DNA of 64,000 nt from Polaribacter sp. SA4-10 (GCF_002163835.1 NZ_CP019331.1:1897001-1961000); one strand, 5' to 3'; shown: positions 36,061 through 45,095, numbered from the stretch's first letter. Notes: generated from the letters alone by a model not told the origin. Program-made: numbers and translations.

Positions 36061-36492
36061 TTATCTATTGCTTAATTTTTGATAATAAAAGGCCGGCAAT
36101 AAAAGAAGTAAAAACAATGGATGAACAATAAATCTTCGAATATAAAAGGGTAATAAATAGCCAGATTCAAACTGATCTCTTATCAAGAAAACAAAGACAA
36201 CTATTAAAATCATAGAAGCTAACATTAAAAAGAAACCTGTAAATTTTATATAATCTTTCCTCTCAAATATCACCCAAATGATTCCTATTGAAATTAATGA
36301 ATTTAAAACATATCTATACAGCATATCAACAACTAAATGCCAAACACTAATTTCTGGCATTTTTGTATATAAATAATCGTTTTGAAAATATACGATTAAT
36401 GGGTCATAAAATAATTCTGCCTCATAACCTCTTATTACAAAAAGCAATAAAAAAAGTATAGAAAGTAAGCCTATTTTAATGTATGAATTCAT
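36061..36492 (-). CDS. Exosortase F system-associated protein
   Basis: The 143-residue protein is hydrophobic, with about four membrane segments (near 5-22, 45-68, 77-104 and 118-137) and the family opening IGLLSILFLLLFVIRGYEAELFYDP. It belongs to the small family always paired with XrtF in Flavobacteriia. Its start overlaps the xrtF stop by 4 bp (ATGA), showing coupling. Its role in the exosortase system is unknown; it is likely an inner-membrane partner. Confidence 0.85.
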   Translation of the reverse strand: MNSYIKIGLLSILFLLLFVIRGYEAELFYDPLIVYFQNDYLYTKMPEISVWHLVVDMLYRYVLNSLISIGIIWVIFERKDYIKFTGFFLMLASMILIVVFVFLIRDQFESGYLLPFYIRRFIVHPLFLLLLLPAFYYQKLSNR

Positions 36493-37025
36493 GTTTTGTA
36501 CTTAGAAAATTTATTTACCCAAACAACCCATAATAGAAATATTGTTCCGTAAATAATTGATGGAAACACCAAGTTGTGCAAAAACCCCTGATAATCTGGG
36601 TATTTATAAATCATTACCGTTAAAAAAGCAATTCTAAATATATTAATTATATAAATAAAAATACTTCCTAAAAAAGCAAAAATTAGTGTTGCTTTTATAG
36701 AACCTGCAAATGCAATAATAAATGAAATAAATAGAATTATTAAACTTATAGAATTACATCCTTCTATAACTCTTGCTGTGTATTGGTTTTCAATTAATAA
36801 TTTTACAGACAACTCTTCTTCATGCTGTTTCGCATCTGCATAATAACCAAAAAACTCTAAAACACTTACAGTTTGCTTAGCAACTTTTGTTGTGATAGAT
36901 GACGTAACAAATCCCCCTTCTTTCTGCTGAGACTTTTTTAGATAAATAGAATAAACAGCAAACAATATAAAATATGTTACAAAGAATTTCAGGAGGAAAA
37001 TGACTATATTTTTATGTTTATTCAC
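36489..37025 (-). CDS. xrtF: Exosortase family protein XrtF
   Basis: The protein has 178 residues from the GTG chosen here. It is a multi-pass membrane protein with the exosortase triad: Cys90 in VIEGCNSIS, Arg131 in INIFRIAFL and His150 in GFLHNLVFP. Exosortases are membrane transpeptidases thought to cut and transfer proteins with a C-terminal sorting signal. The frame is open to a TTG at 37067, but that codon lies inside the promoter -7 box TATATTTG (37072-37065), so the GTG giving MNKHKNIVIFLLKFF is preferred. The partner gene follows with a 4-bp overlap. No obvious sorted substrate is seen in the window. Confidence 0.88.
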   Translation of the reverse strand: MNKHKNIVIFLLKFFVTYFILFAVYSIYLKKSQQKEGGFVTSSITTKVAKQTVSVLEFFGYYADAKQHEEELSVKLLIENQYTARVIEGCNSISLIILFISFIIAFAGSIKATLIFAFLGSIFIYIINIFRIAFLTVMIYKYPDYQGFLHNLVFPSIIYGTIFLLWVVWVNKFSKYKT

Positions 37026-37039
37026 AATTGATTTTAATT

Positions 37040-37072
37040 TACTTTTGCATTCTATTTTACAACTCAAATATA
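37040..37072. promoter_or_regulatory. Face-to-face -7 boxes for xrtF and the GAF gene
   Basis: TACTTTTG (37040-37047, plus) and TATATTTG (37072-37065, minus) both fit TAnnTTTG and point at each other across 17 nt. Predicted transcription starts are at about 37053 (plus) and 37059 (minus), so the two transcripts overlap by a few bases. The -33 elements are weak on both strands. Confidence 0.5.
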
Positions 37073-37078
37073 CTAAAA

Positions 37079-37531
37079 ATGAATATAGAAATCTTAGAAC
37101 AAAATATAAGTAAATTTATTACATCTAATTCTCCATTAGAAAACAAACTACAATCTATTTGCGATTATTTAGAAAATGAAATTTCATATTATGATTGGGT
37201 TGGTTTTTATTTTAAAAACGGAGATAAAAACGAATTAAAACTAGCACAATATACTGGCGAAGAAACAGAGCACACAATCATTCCGTTTGGAAAAGGTATT
37301 TGTGGACAAGTTGCTGTTAGTAATAAAAATTTTGTTGTACAAGACGTTTCTGAACAAGATAATTATATTTCTTGTGGTTGGAAAGTGAAATCTGAAATTG
37401 TAATTCCAATTTTTGTGAATGGTGAAAATATTGGACAAATTGATATAGATTCTCATACTGCAAACGTATTTACAGAAAAAGATGAATTATTACTCGAATT
37501 TGTAGCTGAAAAAGTAGCTACTATCTTATAA
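37079..37531 (+). CDS. GAF domain protein (fRMsr-like)
   Basis: The protein has 150 residues from the ATG at 37079; the frame is open further upstream but through the promoter. It is one GAF domain: DWVGFYFKNGDKNELKL, IPFGKGICGQVAVSNKNFVV, SEIVIPIFVNGENIGQIDID. It resembles free methionine-R-sulfoxide reductase. Cys75 (GKGICG) and Cys99 (ISCGW) match two of that enzyme's three cysteines. The third, about ten residues before GKG, is absent (EHTIIPF), and the Asp after Cys99 is replaced. It may still reduce the sulfoxide with two cysteines, or it may only bind a ligand. Confidence 0.85.
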   Translation: MNIEILEQNISKFITSNSPLENKLQSICDYLENEISYYDWVGFYFKNGDKNELKLAQYTGEETEHTIIPFGKGICGQVAVSNKNFVVQDVSEQDNYISCGWKVKSEIVIPIFVNGENIGQIDIDSHTANVFTEKDELLLEFVAEKVATIL

Positions 37532-37534
37532 AAA

Positions 37535-37565
37535 TTGTTTTTTAATCATTTTTTTTTTATATTTG
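37535..37565 (+). promoter_or_regulatory. Promoter of the 42-residue protein gene
   Basis: TTG (37535-37537), a 20-nt spacer and TATATTTG (37558-37565) fit the Bacteroidetes pattern well. The leader would be about 35 nt. Confidence 0.55.
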
Positions 37566-37606
37566 GTAATTATTATTTATTCTATAATCCATTAACCCCC
37601 ACAATA

Positions 37607-37735
37607 ATGAGAGAAGAAACAGAGACTTCATCTATTGCTTCTAGCAATAAAAATTCAAATTACGCAGTTAAAAAAGAATCCTTTAGAGGCAAATTTATTA
37701 ATTGGTTTAGAAACTTCTTAGAAAATGCAGAATAA
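37607..37735 (+). CDS. Small 42-residue protein of unknown function
   Basis: The ATG at 37607 opens a 42-codon frame. The N-terminal half is polar and Ser/Asn/Glu-rich (REETETSSIASSNKNSN). The C-terminal half is basic and amphipathic (KKESFRGKFINWFRNFLENAE), with Trp and Phe on one face, as in a membrane-surface helix. There is no signal peptide and no cysteine. A well-formed promoter lies 41 nt upstream, which is the main support. The frame is open upstream to 37535, but that region is the promoter. Similar short proteins are probably overlooked in related genomes. Confidence 0.55.
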   Translation: MREETETSSIASSNKNSNYAVKKESFRGKFINWFRNFLENAE

Positions 37736-37915
37736 CATTTTACCCCTAAAAATGAAAAAATAAACTTACTCTTTATTTTTTAAATTACTTCCATTTTAAA
37801 AAAGAATCATCAAGAAAAACCTAAAAGAAATTTCAATACTCTTCTAGAAAGTTTTAAATCTAGAGTTCAGATAGAATCGTTGTTAATTACTTGTACTTTT
37901 TGTTACTATCTTTTA

Positions 37916-37946
37916 TTGTGTTCCATTATTGGTTTCACTAAATTTG
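37916..37946 (+). promoter_or_regulatory. Promoter of purH
   Basis: TTG (37916-37918), a 20-nt spacer and TAAATTTG (37939-37946) fit the -33/-7 pattern, 23 nt before the purH ATG. The stretch 37736-37915 holds nothing else recognisable. Confidence 0.55.
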
Positions 37947-37969
37947 CGTGCTTAACAACACAACACTAA

Positions 37970-39496
37970 ATGAGCACTTCAAAAACAATTAAATCCGCAT
38001 TAATTTCAGTATTTCACAAAGATGGTTTAGCGCCAATTGTAGAAAAATTAAACGAGTTAAACGTAACAATCTATTCTACTGGAGGAACAGAGAAATTTAT
38101 TAAAGAACTAGGGATAAACGTAGTTCCTGTAGATGAAGTTACTTCTTACCCTTCTATTTTAGGAGGAAGAGTTAAAACGTTACATCCAAAAGTTTTTGGA
38201 GGAATTTTAAACAGACAAGATAACGAAAGTGATATTGCAGAGTTAAAAGAATATAATATTCCACAAATAGATCTTGTAATTGTAGATTTATATCCTTTTG
38301 AAAAAACGGTTGCTTCTGGAGCACCAGAACAAGATATTGTAGAAAAAATTGATATTGGAGGAATCTCTTTAATTAGAGCAGCTGCAAAGAACTTTAAAGA
38401 CACATTTATTGTCTCTTCAATGGATCAATATGATGCGTTTTTAAATCTTATTTCAGAAAAAAACGGAGAAACGTCTATTTCTGATAGAAAGCAATTTGCT
38501 GCAAAAGCATTTAATATTTCTTCTCATTATGATACTGCTATTTTTAATTATTTCAATGAAGATGAAGTAGTTTTTAAAGCAAGTGAAACCGTTTCTAAAA
38601 CATTACGTTATGGAGAAAACCCTCATCAAAAAGGATATTTCTTTGGTGATTTAGATGCAATGTTTGATAAATTACACGGTAAGGAATTAAGTTACAACAA
38701 TCTTTTAGATGTTGATGCTGCTGTTAATTTAATGGAAGAATTTAAAGGAGAAGCTCCAACTTTTGCTATTTTAAAACATAATAATGCTTGTGGTTTTGCA
38801 CAAAGAGAAACTTTAAAACAAGCTTATTTAGGTGCTTTAGCTGGAGATCCTGTTTCTGCTTTTGGAGGTGTTTTAATTGCAAACACAACTATTGATAAAG
38901 AAACTGCAGAAGAAATTCATTCTTTATTTTGCGAAGTAGTAATTGCACCAAATTATACAGATGAAGCGTTAACTGTTTTAAAAGGAAAAAAGAATAGAAT
39001 TATTTTAATTCAAAAAGAAGTAGCATTACCTAACCAAATAGTAAGAACATCATTAAATGGTTTATTAGTTCAAGATAAAGATAATATTACAGATAAATTA
39101 GAACACTTAAGCTACGCAACTAAAAGTAAACCAACAGAAAAAGAGTTAGATGATTTATTATTTGCCTCTAAGTTGTGTAAAAACACAAAATCTAATACAA
39201 TTGTATTAGTAAAAGACAGACAACTATTAGCTAGTGGAGCAGGACAAACTAGTAGAGTTGACGCCTTAAACCAAGCAATTGAAAAAGCAACTAATTTTGG
39301 CTTTGACTTAAATGGATCTGTAATGGCAAGTGATGCGTTTTTCCCTTTCCCTGATTGTGTAGAAATTGCAGACAATGCTGGTATTAAAAGTGTTATTCAA
39401 CCTGGAGGATCTATAAAAGATCAATTAAGTATAGACTACTGTAATTCTAACGGATTATCCATGGTTATGACTGGTACAAGGCATTTTAAACATTAA
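37970..39496 (+). CDS. purH: Bifunctional AICAR transformylase / IMP cyclohydrolase
   Basis: The 508-residue protein catalyses the last two steps of purine synthesis to IMP. The N-terminal methylglyoxal-synthase-like cyclohydrolase domain (about 1-195) has IYSTGGTEKF, SYPSILGGRVKTLHPKVFGG and DIGGISLIRAAAKN. The C-terminal transformylase domain has LRYGENPHQKG, LKHNNACGFA, the loop DPVSAFGGV, and SDAFFPFPDCVE. It is slightly shorter than the E. coli enzyme but complete. It appears to be transcribed alone from its own promoter, with mreB starting 80 bp later. Confidence 0.98.
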   Translation: MSTSKTIKSALISVFHKDGLAPIVEKLNELNVTIYSTGGTEKFIKELGINVVPVDEVTSYPSILGGRVKTLHPKVFGGILNRQDNESDIAELKEYNIPQIDLVIVDLYPFEKTVASGAPEQDIVEKIDIGGISLIRAAAKNFKDTFIVSSMDQYDAFLNLISEKNGETSISDRKQFAAKAFNISSHYDTAIFNYFNEDEVVFKASETVSKTLRYGENPHQKGYFFGDLDAMFDKLHGKELSYNNLLDVDAAVNLMEEFKGEAPTFAILKHNNACGFAQRETLKQAYLGALAGDPVSAFGGVLIANTTIDKETAEEIHSLFCEVVIAPNYTDEALTVLKGKKNRIILIQKEVALPNQIVRTSLNGLLVQDKDNITDKLEHLSYATKSKPTEKELDDLLFASKLCKNTKSNTIVLVKDRQLLASGAGQTSRVDALNQAIEKATNFGFDLNGSVMASDAFFPFPDCVEIADNAGIKSVIQPGGSIKDQLSIDYCNSNGLSMVMTGTRHFKH

Positions 39497-39576
39497 TAAC
39501 TAATATGTTATTTACAAACATAATTTTAGTAAGTTTGTAAGTATAGAGTTTAGAACAAAAATAACAAAGATATTTT

Positions 39577-40605
39577 ATGGGTTTTTTCGATTTTATGACG
39601 GAAGATATTGCGATTGATTTAGGAACCGCAAATACTTTAATAATTCATAACGGTAAAGTCGTTATTGATAGTCCTTCAATTGTTGCAAGAGACAGAACCA
39701 CAGGTAAAATTATTGCAATTGGTAAAGAAGCCAATTTAATGCAAGGAAAAACCCATGAAAACATCAAAACGATTCGTCCGTTAAAAGACGGAGTTATTGC
39801 AGATTTTCAAGCATCTGAAGAAATGATTAAAGAATTTGTAAAACAAATTCCTTCAATCAAAAAGAAACTTTTTCCACCAGCTTTAAGAATGGTTATTTGT
39901 ATTCCTTCTGGAATTACAGAAGTAGAAAAACGTGCTGTTAGAGATTCTGCAAAACATATGAATGCAAAAGAAATCTATTTAATTTATGAACCTATGGCTG
40001 CTGCAATTGGTGTTGGTATAGACATTATGGAGCCAAAAGGAAATATGATTATTGATATAGGTGGTGGCACAACAGAAATTGCTGTTATTGCTTTAGGAGG
40101 AATTGTTTGTGACCAATCTGTAAAAGTTGCAGGAGATTTATTTACAAATGACATTATGTACTATATGCGTACCCAACATAATTTACATGTTGGAGAAACA
40201 ACTGCAGAAAAAGTAAAAATTACCATTGGTGCAGCAACTGAAGATTTAGAAACTCCACCAGAAGAAATGTTAGTTCAAGGTAGAGATTTGTTGAGCGGAA
40301 AACCAAAACAAGTACAAGTTTCTTATAGAGAAATTGCGAAAGCTTTAGACAAATCTATCTTAAGAATTGAAGATGCTGTTATGGAAACCTTATCTAAAAC
40401 ACCTCCAGAATTGGCAGCCGATATTTATAATTCTGGTATTTATTTAGCAGGTGGTGGTTCTATGTTAAGGGGTTTAGACAAACGTTTATCTAGAAAAACA
40501 GATTTACCTGTTTATGTTGCAGAAGATCCTTTACGAGCTGTAGTTCGTGGAACAGGAATTGCTTTAAAAGAATTAAATAAATACAAAAATGTTTTAATGA
40601 AATAA
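39577..40605 (+). CDS. mreB: Rod shape-determining protein MreB
   Basis: The 342-residue actin-like ATPase has phosphate loop 1 (IAIDLGTANTLI), phosphate loop 2 (IIDIGGGTTEIAVIALGG), the adenosine motif (IYLAGGGSMLRGLD), and the segment RPLKDGVIADF. A short amphipathic N-terminus (MGFFDFMTED) suits membrane attachment. It polymerises under the inner membrane and guides side-wall peptidoglycan synthesis. It heads the operon mreB-mreC-mreD-mrdA-rodA, whose later genes overlap one another. Confidence 0.99.
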   Translation: MGFFDFMTEDIAIDLGTANTLIIHNGKVVIDSPSIVARDRTTGKIIAIGKEANLMQGKTHENIKTIRPLKDGVIADFQASEEMIKEFVKQIPSIKKKLFPPALRMVICIPSGITEVEKRAVRDSAKHMNAKEIYLIYEPMAAAIGVGIDIMEPKGNMIIDIGGGTTEIAVIALGGIVCDQSVKVAGDLFTNDIMYYMRTQHNLHVGETTAEKVKITIGAATEDLETPPEEMLVQGRDLLSGKPKQVQVSYREIAKALDKSILRIEDAVMETLSKTPPELAADIYNSGIYLAGGGSMLRGLDKRLSRKTDLPVYVAEDPLRAVVRGTGIALKELNKYKNVLMK

Positions 40606-40624
40606 CATTTTTTAAGTTCTTAAA

Positions 40625-41452
40625 ATGCAACAACTTATCTATTTTTTTAAAAAATTTAAATATTTTCTGTTTTTTATCTTATTACAACTTATTGCAATCG
40701 CTTTAATTTTTAATAATTTAAATTTCCATAAAAGTAAATATGTAAATTCTGCAAATTCTATTACAGGTGGTTTCTATTCTAAAATTTCCACTTTTTCTGA
40801 TTATTTAAATTTAAAATCTGAAAATGAGGTTTTAAGCAATGAAAACACGCACCTTAAAAACAAATTAGAAAATAATAATTTTTATTTAACTGATTTTGAT
40901 TCTTTAGTTACCGACTCTTTAAATTTTAAACAAAAATATACCTATACAAATGCAAAAATTATAAAAAACGATTATACAAAAGCATTTAATTTCATTACTT
41001 TAAACAAAGGAAAAAATCATGAGGTTTCTAATGAAATGGCAGTAATTAACAGTAAAGGAATTATTGGTATTACAGATAACACTTCTAATAATTACACAAG
41101 AGTACAATCAATTTTAAATAAAAACAGTAAAATTAATGCTCGTTTAAAAAATAGTTTTTATTTTGGAACACTTATTTGGGATGGGAAAGACTATAATAAA
41201 GTTCAACTTATAGATATACCAAGACAAGCTATTTTAAATATTGGCGACACAATTGAAACTGGAGGAAAGTCGACTATTTTCCCTGAAGGAATTCCAATAG
41301 GAATCGTTTTAAAAATCAACAGAGGAAACGCAACTGATAATAAAATTGATATTACCCTTTTTAACGACATGAGTAATTTAGGTTTTGTTTATATTGTTAA
41401 AAGTTTACATAAAGAAGAATTACAATCATTAGAAATAACAGAAGATGAATAA
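40625..41452 (+). CDS. mreC: Rod shape-determining protein MreC
   Basis: The 275-residue protein has one N-terminal membrane helix (about 12-30), then a coiled coil (about 58-85; ENEVLSNENTHLKNKLENNN), then the periplasmic beta-barrel domains with NFITLNKGKNHEVSNEMAVI, GIIGITDN and IPIGIVLKI. It connects MreB to the periplasmic cell-wall enzymes. It lies 19 bp after mreB and overlaps mreD by 8 bp. Confidence 0.96.
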   Translation: MQQLIYFFKKFKYFLFFILLQLIAIALIFNNLNFHKSKYVNSANSITGGFYSKISTFSDYLNLKSENEVLSNENTHLKNKLENNNFYLTDFDSLVTDSLNFKQKYTYTNAKIIKNDYTKAFNFITLNKGKNHEVSNEMAVINSKGIIGITDNTSNNYTRVQSILNKNSKINARLKNSFYFGTLIWDGKDYNKVQLIDIPRQAILNIGDTIETGGKSTIFPEGIPIGIVLKINRGNATDNKIDITLFNDMSNLGFVYIVKSLHKEELQSLEITEDE

Positions 41453-41948
41453 GACACTTTATTTTGGATTTCTATTCATTTTCTTACTTTTATTGCAAGT
41501 TTTTGTTCTAAATAATATTTTGTTTTTAGGCTATATAAATCCGTATTTATATATCGCTTTTGTTTTCCATTACCCTTTAAAAGAGAATCGGTTTCCATTT
41601 TTATTAGTTAGTTTTTTATTAGGTCTTTCTATTGATTTCTTCTTAGATTCAGGAGGAATTCATGCTTTTTCTACTTTATCTATTGCATATCTTAGACTAA
41701 TTTTTGTGAAAATTTATTTTAGAAAGATTCCTTTAGATTATCCATTTTTTAAATTGCAATCAGAATCTTTTGGAAAAGTTTTTAACTACGTTGTAACTTT
41801 AACAGTTGTTCATCACTTTATCTTATTTACTTTTACTAATTTTAGTTTTCAGAATATATCACACGTATTACTAAACACAATATATTCAAGTGTTTTTACG
41901 TTAATAGTATTCTTTTTAGGAACCTATATTTTTAGAAAAATAGAATAA
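41445..41948 (+). CDS. mreD: Rod shape-determining protein MreD
   Basis: The 167-residue protein is an integral membrane protein with about five hydrophobic segments. Motifs include NPYLYIAFVFHYPL, LVSFLLGLSIDFFLDSGGIHAFS, and a C-terminal helix TLIVFFLGTYIFRKI. It is divergent in sequence, as is normal for MreD, and is recognised mostly by length, topology, the GLSIDFF-D-GG motif and its place between mreC (8-bp overlap) and mrdA (1-bp overlap). Confidence 0.93.
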   Translation: MNKTLYFGFLFIFLLLLQVFVLNNILFLGYINPYLYIAFVFHYPLKENRFPFLLVSFLLGLSIDFFLDSGGIHAFSTLSIAYLRLIFVKIYFRKIPLDYPFFKLQSESFGKVFNYVVTLTVVHHFILFTFTNFSFQNISHVLLNTIYSSVFTLIVFFLGTYIFRKIE

Positions 41949-43834
41949 TGCAAAAGAGTTTTTTACTGTATTTTATAATCACACTTGTCGGAATTCTATT
42001 TATTGGAAGATTATTTCAATTGCAAATTTTAAAAGGAGCAAACTATAACCCAATAAAGAATGCTGCTGTAAAAGTTGCTTTTGATTTTCCTGAACGAGGT
42101 TATATTTATGATAGAAATGGTAAACTTTTGGTTGCTAATCAGCTCTCTTATGATGTAATGATTCAGCCAAATCAAGTAAAACCATTAGATACTTTAGAAT
42201 TTTGTTCACTTTTAAAAATTAACAAAGAGGACTTTCTAAAACGTTTTAAAAAAGCTGAAAGTTATGCACCTTATTTACCCTCTGTGTTTTTAAAGCAATT
42301 AGCAAAAGAAGACTTTGCTTTTTTACAAGAGAAGCTGCATAAATACGTTGGCTTTCATATTCAAAAAAGAATAATTAGAAATTACCCAATAAAATCAGCC
42401 GCAAACGTTTTAGGTTATATTAGTGAAGTTGATGAGAACAAAGCAAGAAATAGTGAAGATTATGAGCAAGGAGAGTTAATTGGAAAAGGTGGTGTAGAAG
42501 TTGAATATGAAAATTATTTAAGAGGTACTAAAGGAAAAATATACCTTCATAAAAACCGTTTTAACAAAGTTACTGGTTCTTATAAAAATGGAATATTAGA
42601 TACGCTTCCTGAAAACGGAAAAGATTTAACACTTACTTTAGACATCGTTTTACAAGAATATGCAGAAAAGTTAATGAAAGGCAAAAGAGGTGGAATTGTT
42701 GCCATTGAACCTTCTACTGGAGAAATCTTAGCTTTAGTTACAGCACCTTCCTATGATCCAAATATGTTAGTGGGTAGAAAACGCTCTAAAAACTCAGTTA
42801 TTTTATTTAATGATACTATTAACATGCCTGCTTATGACAGAGGTTTATTAGCTGCTTATTCACCAGGTTCTCCTTTTAAAATGATGAATGCATTAATTGG
42901 TTTACAAGAAAAAGTAATTGACGAAGAAACCTCTTTTTATTGCCATCATGGTTACAGATATGGAAATAGGAAAAATGAATTTATGGGCTGCCATTGTGGA
43001 ATCGTTGGAAGACCTATAAAACTACAAACTGCCATAGCAAAATCTTGTAATAGCTATTTTTCTAACACATTTAAACGAATTATAGAAAAAAACAATAATC
43101 CTTCTGAAGGAGTAACTAATTGGCATAATCACATTGCAAGTTTTGGATTAGGAGACTATTTGAGGTACGATTTACCTGCAGGAAGCCCAGGTTTAATTCC
43201 AACAGGTAAATATTATGATGATCGCTATAAATATACCTGGAATGGTTCTACAATAATTTCAAATGCAATTGGCCAAGGCGAAGTATTAACAACGCCAATT
43301 CAGCTTGCAAATTTTACTGCAGCAATTGCAAATAGAGGCTTCTTTTTTACACCTCATATTCTTAAAAAAGTTGATAACAAGTCTATTGAAAATCCCAAAT
43401 TTACGACTCCAAAAAAAACAACTATAGATACTAAATATTTTACACCAGTTGTAGAGGCAATGCGTGAAGTTTTTATTTCCGGAACTGGTAGATGGAGTCA
43501 AGTAAAAGGAATAGATATTTGCGGTAAAACAGGTACTGCAGAGAATTTTACTCGTGTAAATGGAGTAAAAGAACAATTACCAGATCATTCTATTTTAGTT
43601 GCATTTGCCCCTAAAGATAATCCCCAAATTGCAATAGCCGTATTTGTGGAAAATGGTGGTTTTGGTTCTACAATTGCTGCGCCAATAACAAGTTTACTTA
43701 TTGAAAAATATTTAAAAGGTGAGATATCTAAAGCAAACAAATACAGAGAACAAAGAATGTTTAACCTAAGTTTGCAAAACATTTACGATAAACAAATTCC
43801 AAAACCATTAGAAATTGCGTCAGGAACAAAATAA
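41948..43834 (+). CDS. mrdA: Penicillin-binding protein 2
   Basis: The 628-residue class B PBP is the elongation transpeptidase. It has an N-terminal membrane anchor (about 4-22), a pedestal domain starting RGYIYDRNGKLLVANQLSYD, and a transpeptidase domain with SxxK as SPFK (Ser308, Lys311), SxN as SCN in AIAKSCNSYF, and KTG at 527-529 in CGKTGTAEN. It cross-links new peptidoglycan with RodA. Its start overlaps mreD by 1 bp, and its end overlaps the rodA start by 20 bp, so the two partners are translationally coupled. Confidence 0.97.
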   Translation: MQKSFLLYFIITLVGILFIGRLFQLQILKGANYNPIKNAAVKVAFDFPERGYIYDRNGKLLVANQLSYDVMIQPNQVKPLDTLEFCSLLKINKEDFLKRFKKAESYAPYLPSVFLKQLAKEDFAFLQEKLHKYVGFHIQKRIIRNYPIKSAANVLGYISEVDENKARNSEDYEQGELIGKGGVEVEYENYLRGTKGKIYLHKNRFNKVTGSYKNGILDTLPENGKDLTLTLDIVLQEYAEKLMKGKRGGIVAIEPSTGEILALVTAPSYDPNMLVGRKRSKNSVILFNDTINMPAYDRGLLAAYSPGSPFKMMNALIGLQEKVIDEETSFYCHHGYRYGNRKNEFMGCHCGIVGRPIKLQTAIAKSCNSYFSNTFKRIIEKNNNPSEGVTNWHNHIASFGLGDYLRYDLPAGSPGLIPTGKYYDDRYKYTWNGSTIISNAIGQGEVLTTPIQLANFTAAIANRGFFFTPHILKKVDNKSIENPKFTTPKKTTIDTKYFTPVVEAMREVFISGTGRWSQVKGIDICGKTGTAENFTRVNGVKEQLPDHSILVAFAPKDNPQIAIAVFVENGGFGSTIAAPITSLLIEKYLKGEISKANKYREQRMFNLSLQNIYDKQIPKPLEIASGTK

Positions 43835-45095
43835 TATTTTTGAAAAAATAGATTGGATTTTAGTTTTCCTTTTTATCATTTTGGTGAGTTTTGGCTGGTT
43901 AAATATTTATGCTGCATCATTTACAGAAGAAAATAATGAAATATTAGATTTTTCTACCAAATACGGAAAACAATTACTTTGGATAGGATTAAGTTTTCCT
44001 TTAATAATAACCATTCTTTTTTTTAACGCTAAGTTTTATCAACGTTTTGCGGGTATACTATATATCATTTCACTCTTTTCTCTAATTTTACTATTTCCTT
44101 TAGGGAAAGAAATTAATGGTGCAAAGTCTTGGTTTAATTTTGGCGGAATGAGCTTACAACCATCAGAATTTGTAAAGGCTTTTACAGCACTTGCTGTCGC
44201 AAAATTATTAAGTGATAGACAGTACAACTTAAAACTTATTAAAAATCAAATTAAAGCATTCATTATCATTTTTACACCTGCATTTTTAATCACATTACAA
44301 CCAGATGCAGGTTCTGCTTTAATTTACCTATCCTTCTTTTTTGTTTTAAATAGAGAAGGATTAACACTAAATTATATTTTACTAGGTTCGGCATTTATTC
44401 TATTATTCATTTTAACAATTTTCTTTGGTGCCTATTGGATGATCTTATCCTTATTTATAGTAATCACAATTTTTGCCATTTATGCCATTTACAAAGGTGG
44501 AAGCCAATTTTTACGCTTTAATTGGCATAAGATTTTAGGTATCTATTTAGTTATTGGTCTATTTGTTTTAGGAACCGGATATACTTACAATAACATTTTT
44601 AAACAACATCATAGAGATCGTTTTGAAGTTTTATTAGGATTAAAAGTTGATAATAAAAATATTGGATATAATTCTTATCAATCTGAATTAACTATTAGTT
44701 CAGGAGGATTAACAGGTAAAGGTTTTTTACAGGGCGATATAACAAAAGGAAATTTTGTGCCAGAACAACACACAGATTATATTTTTAGTACAGTTGGCGA
44801 AGAGTGGGGTTTTATAGGAAGTAGCTTTGTAATTATCTTATTTATGTTAATGCTATATCGTATTATTTATTTAGCCGAAACTCATACAAATAAATTTGGA
44901 AGAATTTACGGCTATAGTTTAGCTTCAATTTTATTTTTTCATGTAATTGTAAACATAGGTATGGTTATTGGCTTATTACCTACCGTAGGCATACCGCTCC
45001 CCTTTTTTAGTTACGGAGGCTCTTCACTTTGGGGCTTTACAATTCTACTCTTTATCTTTATTAGATTAGATGCTCATAAAAATAATGATTGGTAA
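43815..45095 (+). CDS. rodA: Peptidoglycan glycosyltransferase RodA
   Basis: The 426-residue SEDS-family protein has about ten membrane helices and a TTG start that gives the family-like opening MRQEQNNIFEKIDWILVF. Signatures are GAKSWFNFGGMSLQPSEFVK, LQPDAGSALI with the catalytic-site Asp, VPEQHTDYIFSTVGEEWGF, and the closing GIPLPFFSYGGSSLWGF. It polymerises glycan strands during elongation with PBP2. It is the last gene of the mre operon; no strong hairpin follows within the next 100 bp. Confidence 0.96.
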   Translation: MRQEQNNIFEKIDWILVFLFIILVSFGWLNIYAASFTEENNEILDFSTKYGKQLLWIGLSFPLIITILFFNAKFYQRFAGILYIISLFSLILLFPLGKEINGAKSWFNFGGMSLQPSEFVKAFTALAVAKLLSDRQYNLKLIKNQIKAFIIIFTPAFLITLQPDAGSALIYLSFFFVLNREGLTLNYILLGSAFILLFILTIFFGAYWMILSLFIVITIFAIYAIYKGGSQFLRFNWHKILGIYLVIGLFVLGTGYTYNNIFKQHHRDRFEVLLGLKVDNKNIGYNSYQSELTISSGGLTGKGFLQGDITKGNFVPEQHTDYIFSTVGEEWGFIGSSFVIILFMLMLYRIIYLAETHTNKFGRIYGYSLASILFFHVIVNIGMVIGLLPTVGIPLPFFSYGGSSLWGFTILLFIFIRLDAHKNNDW

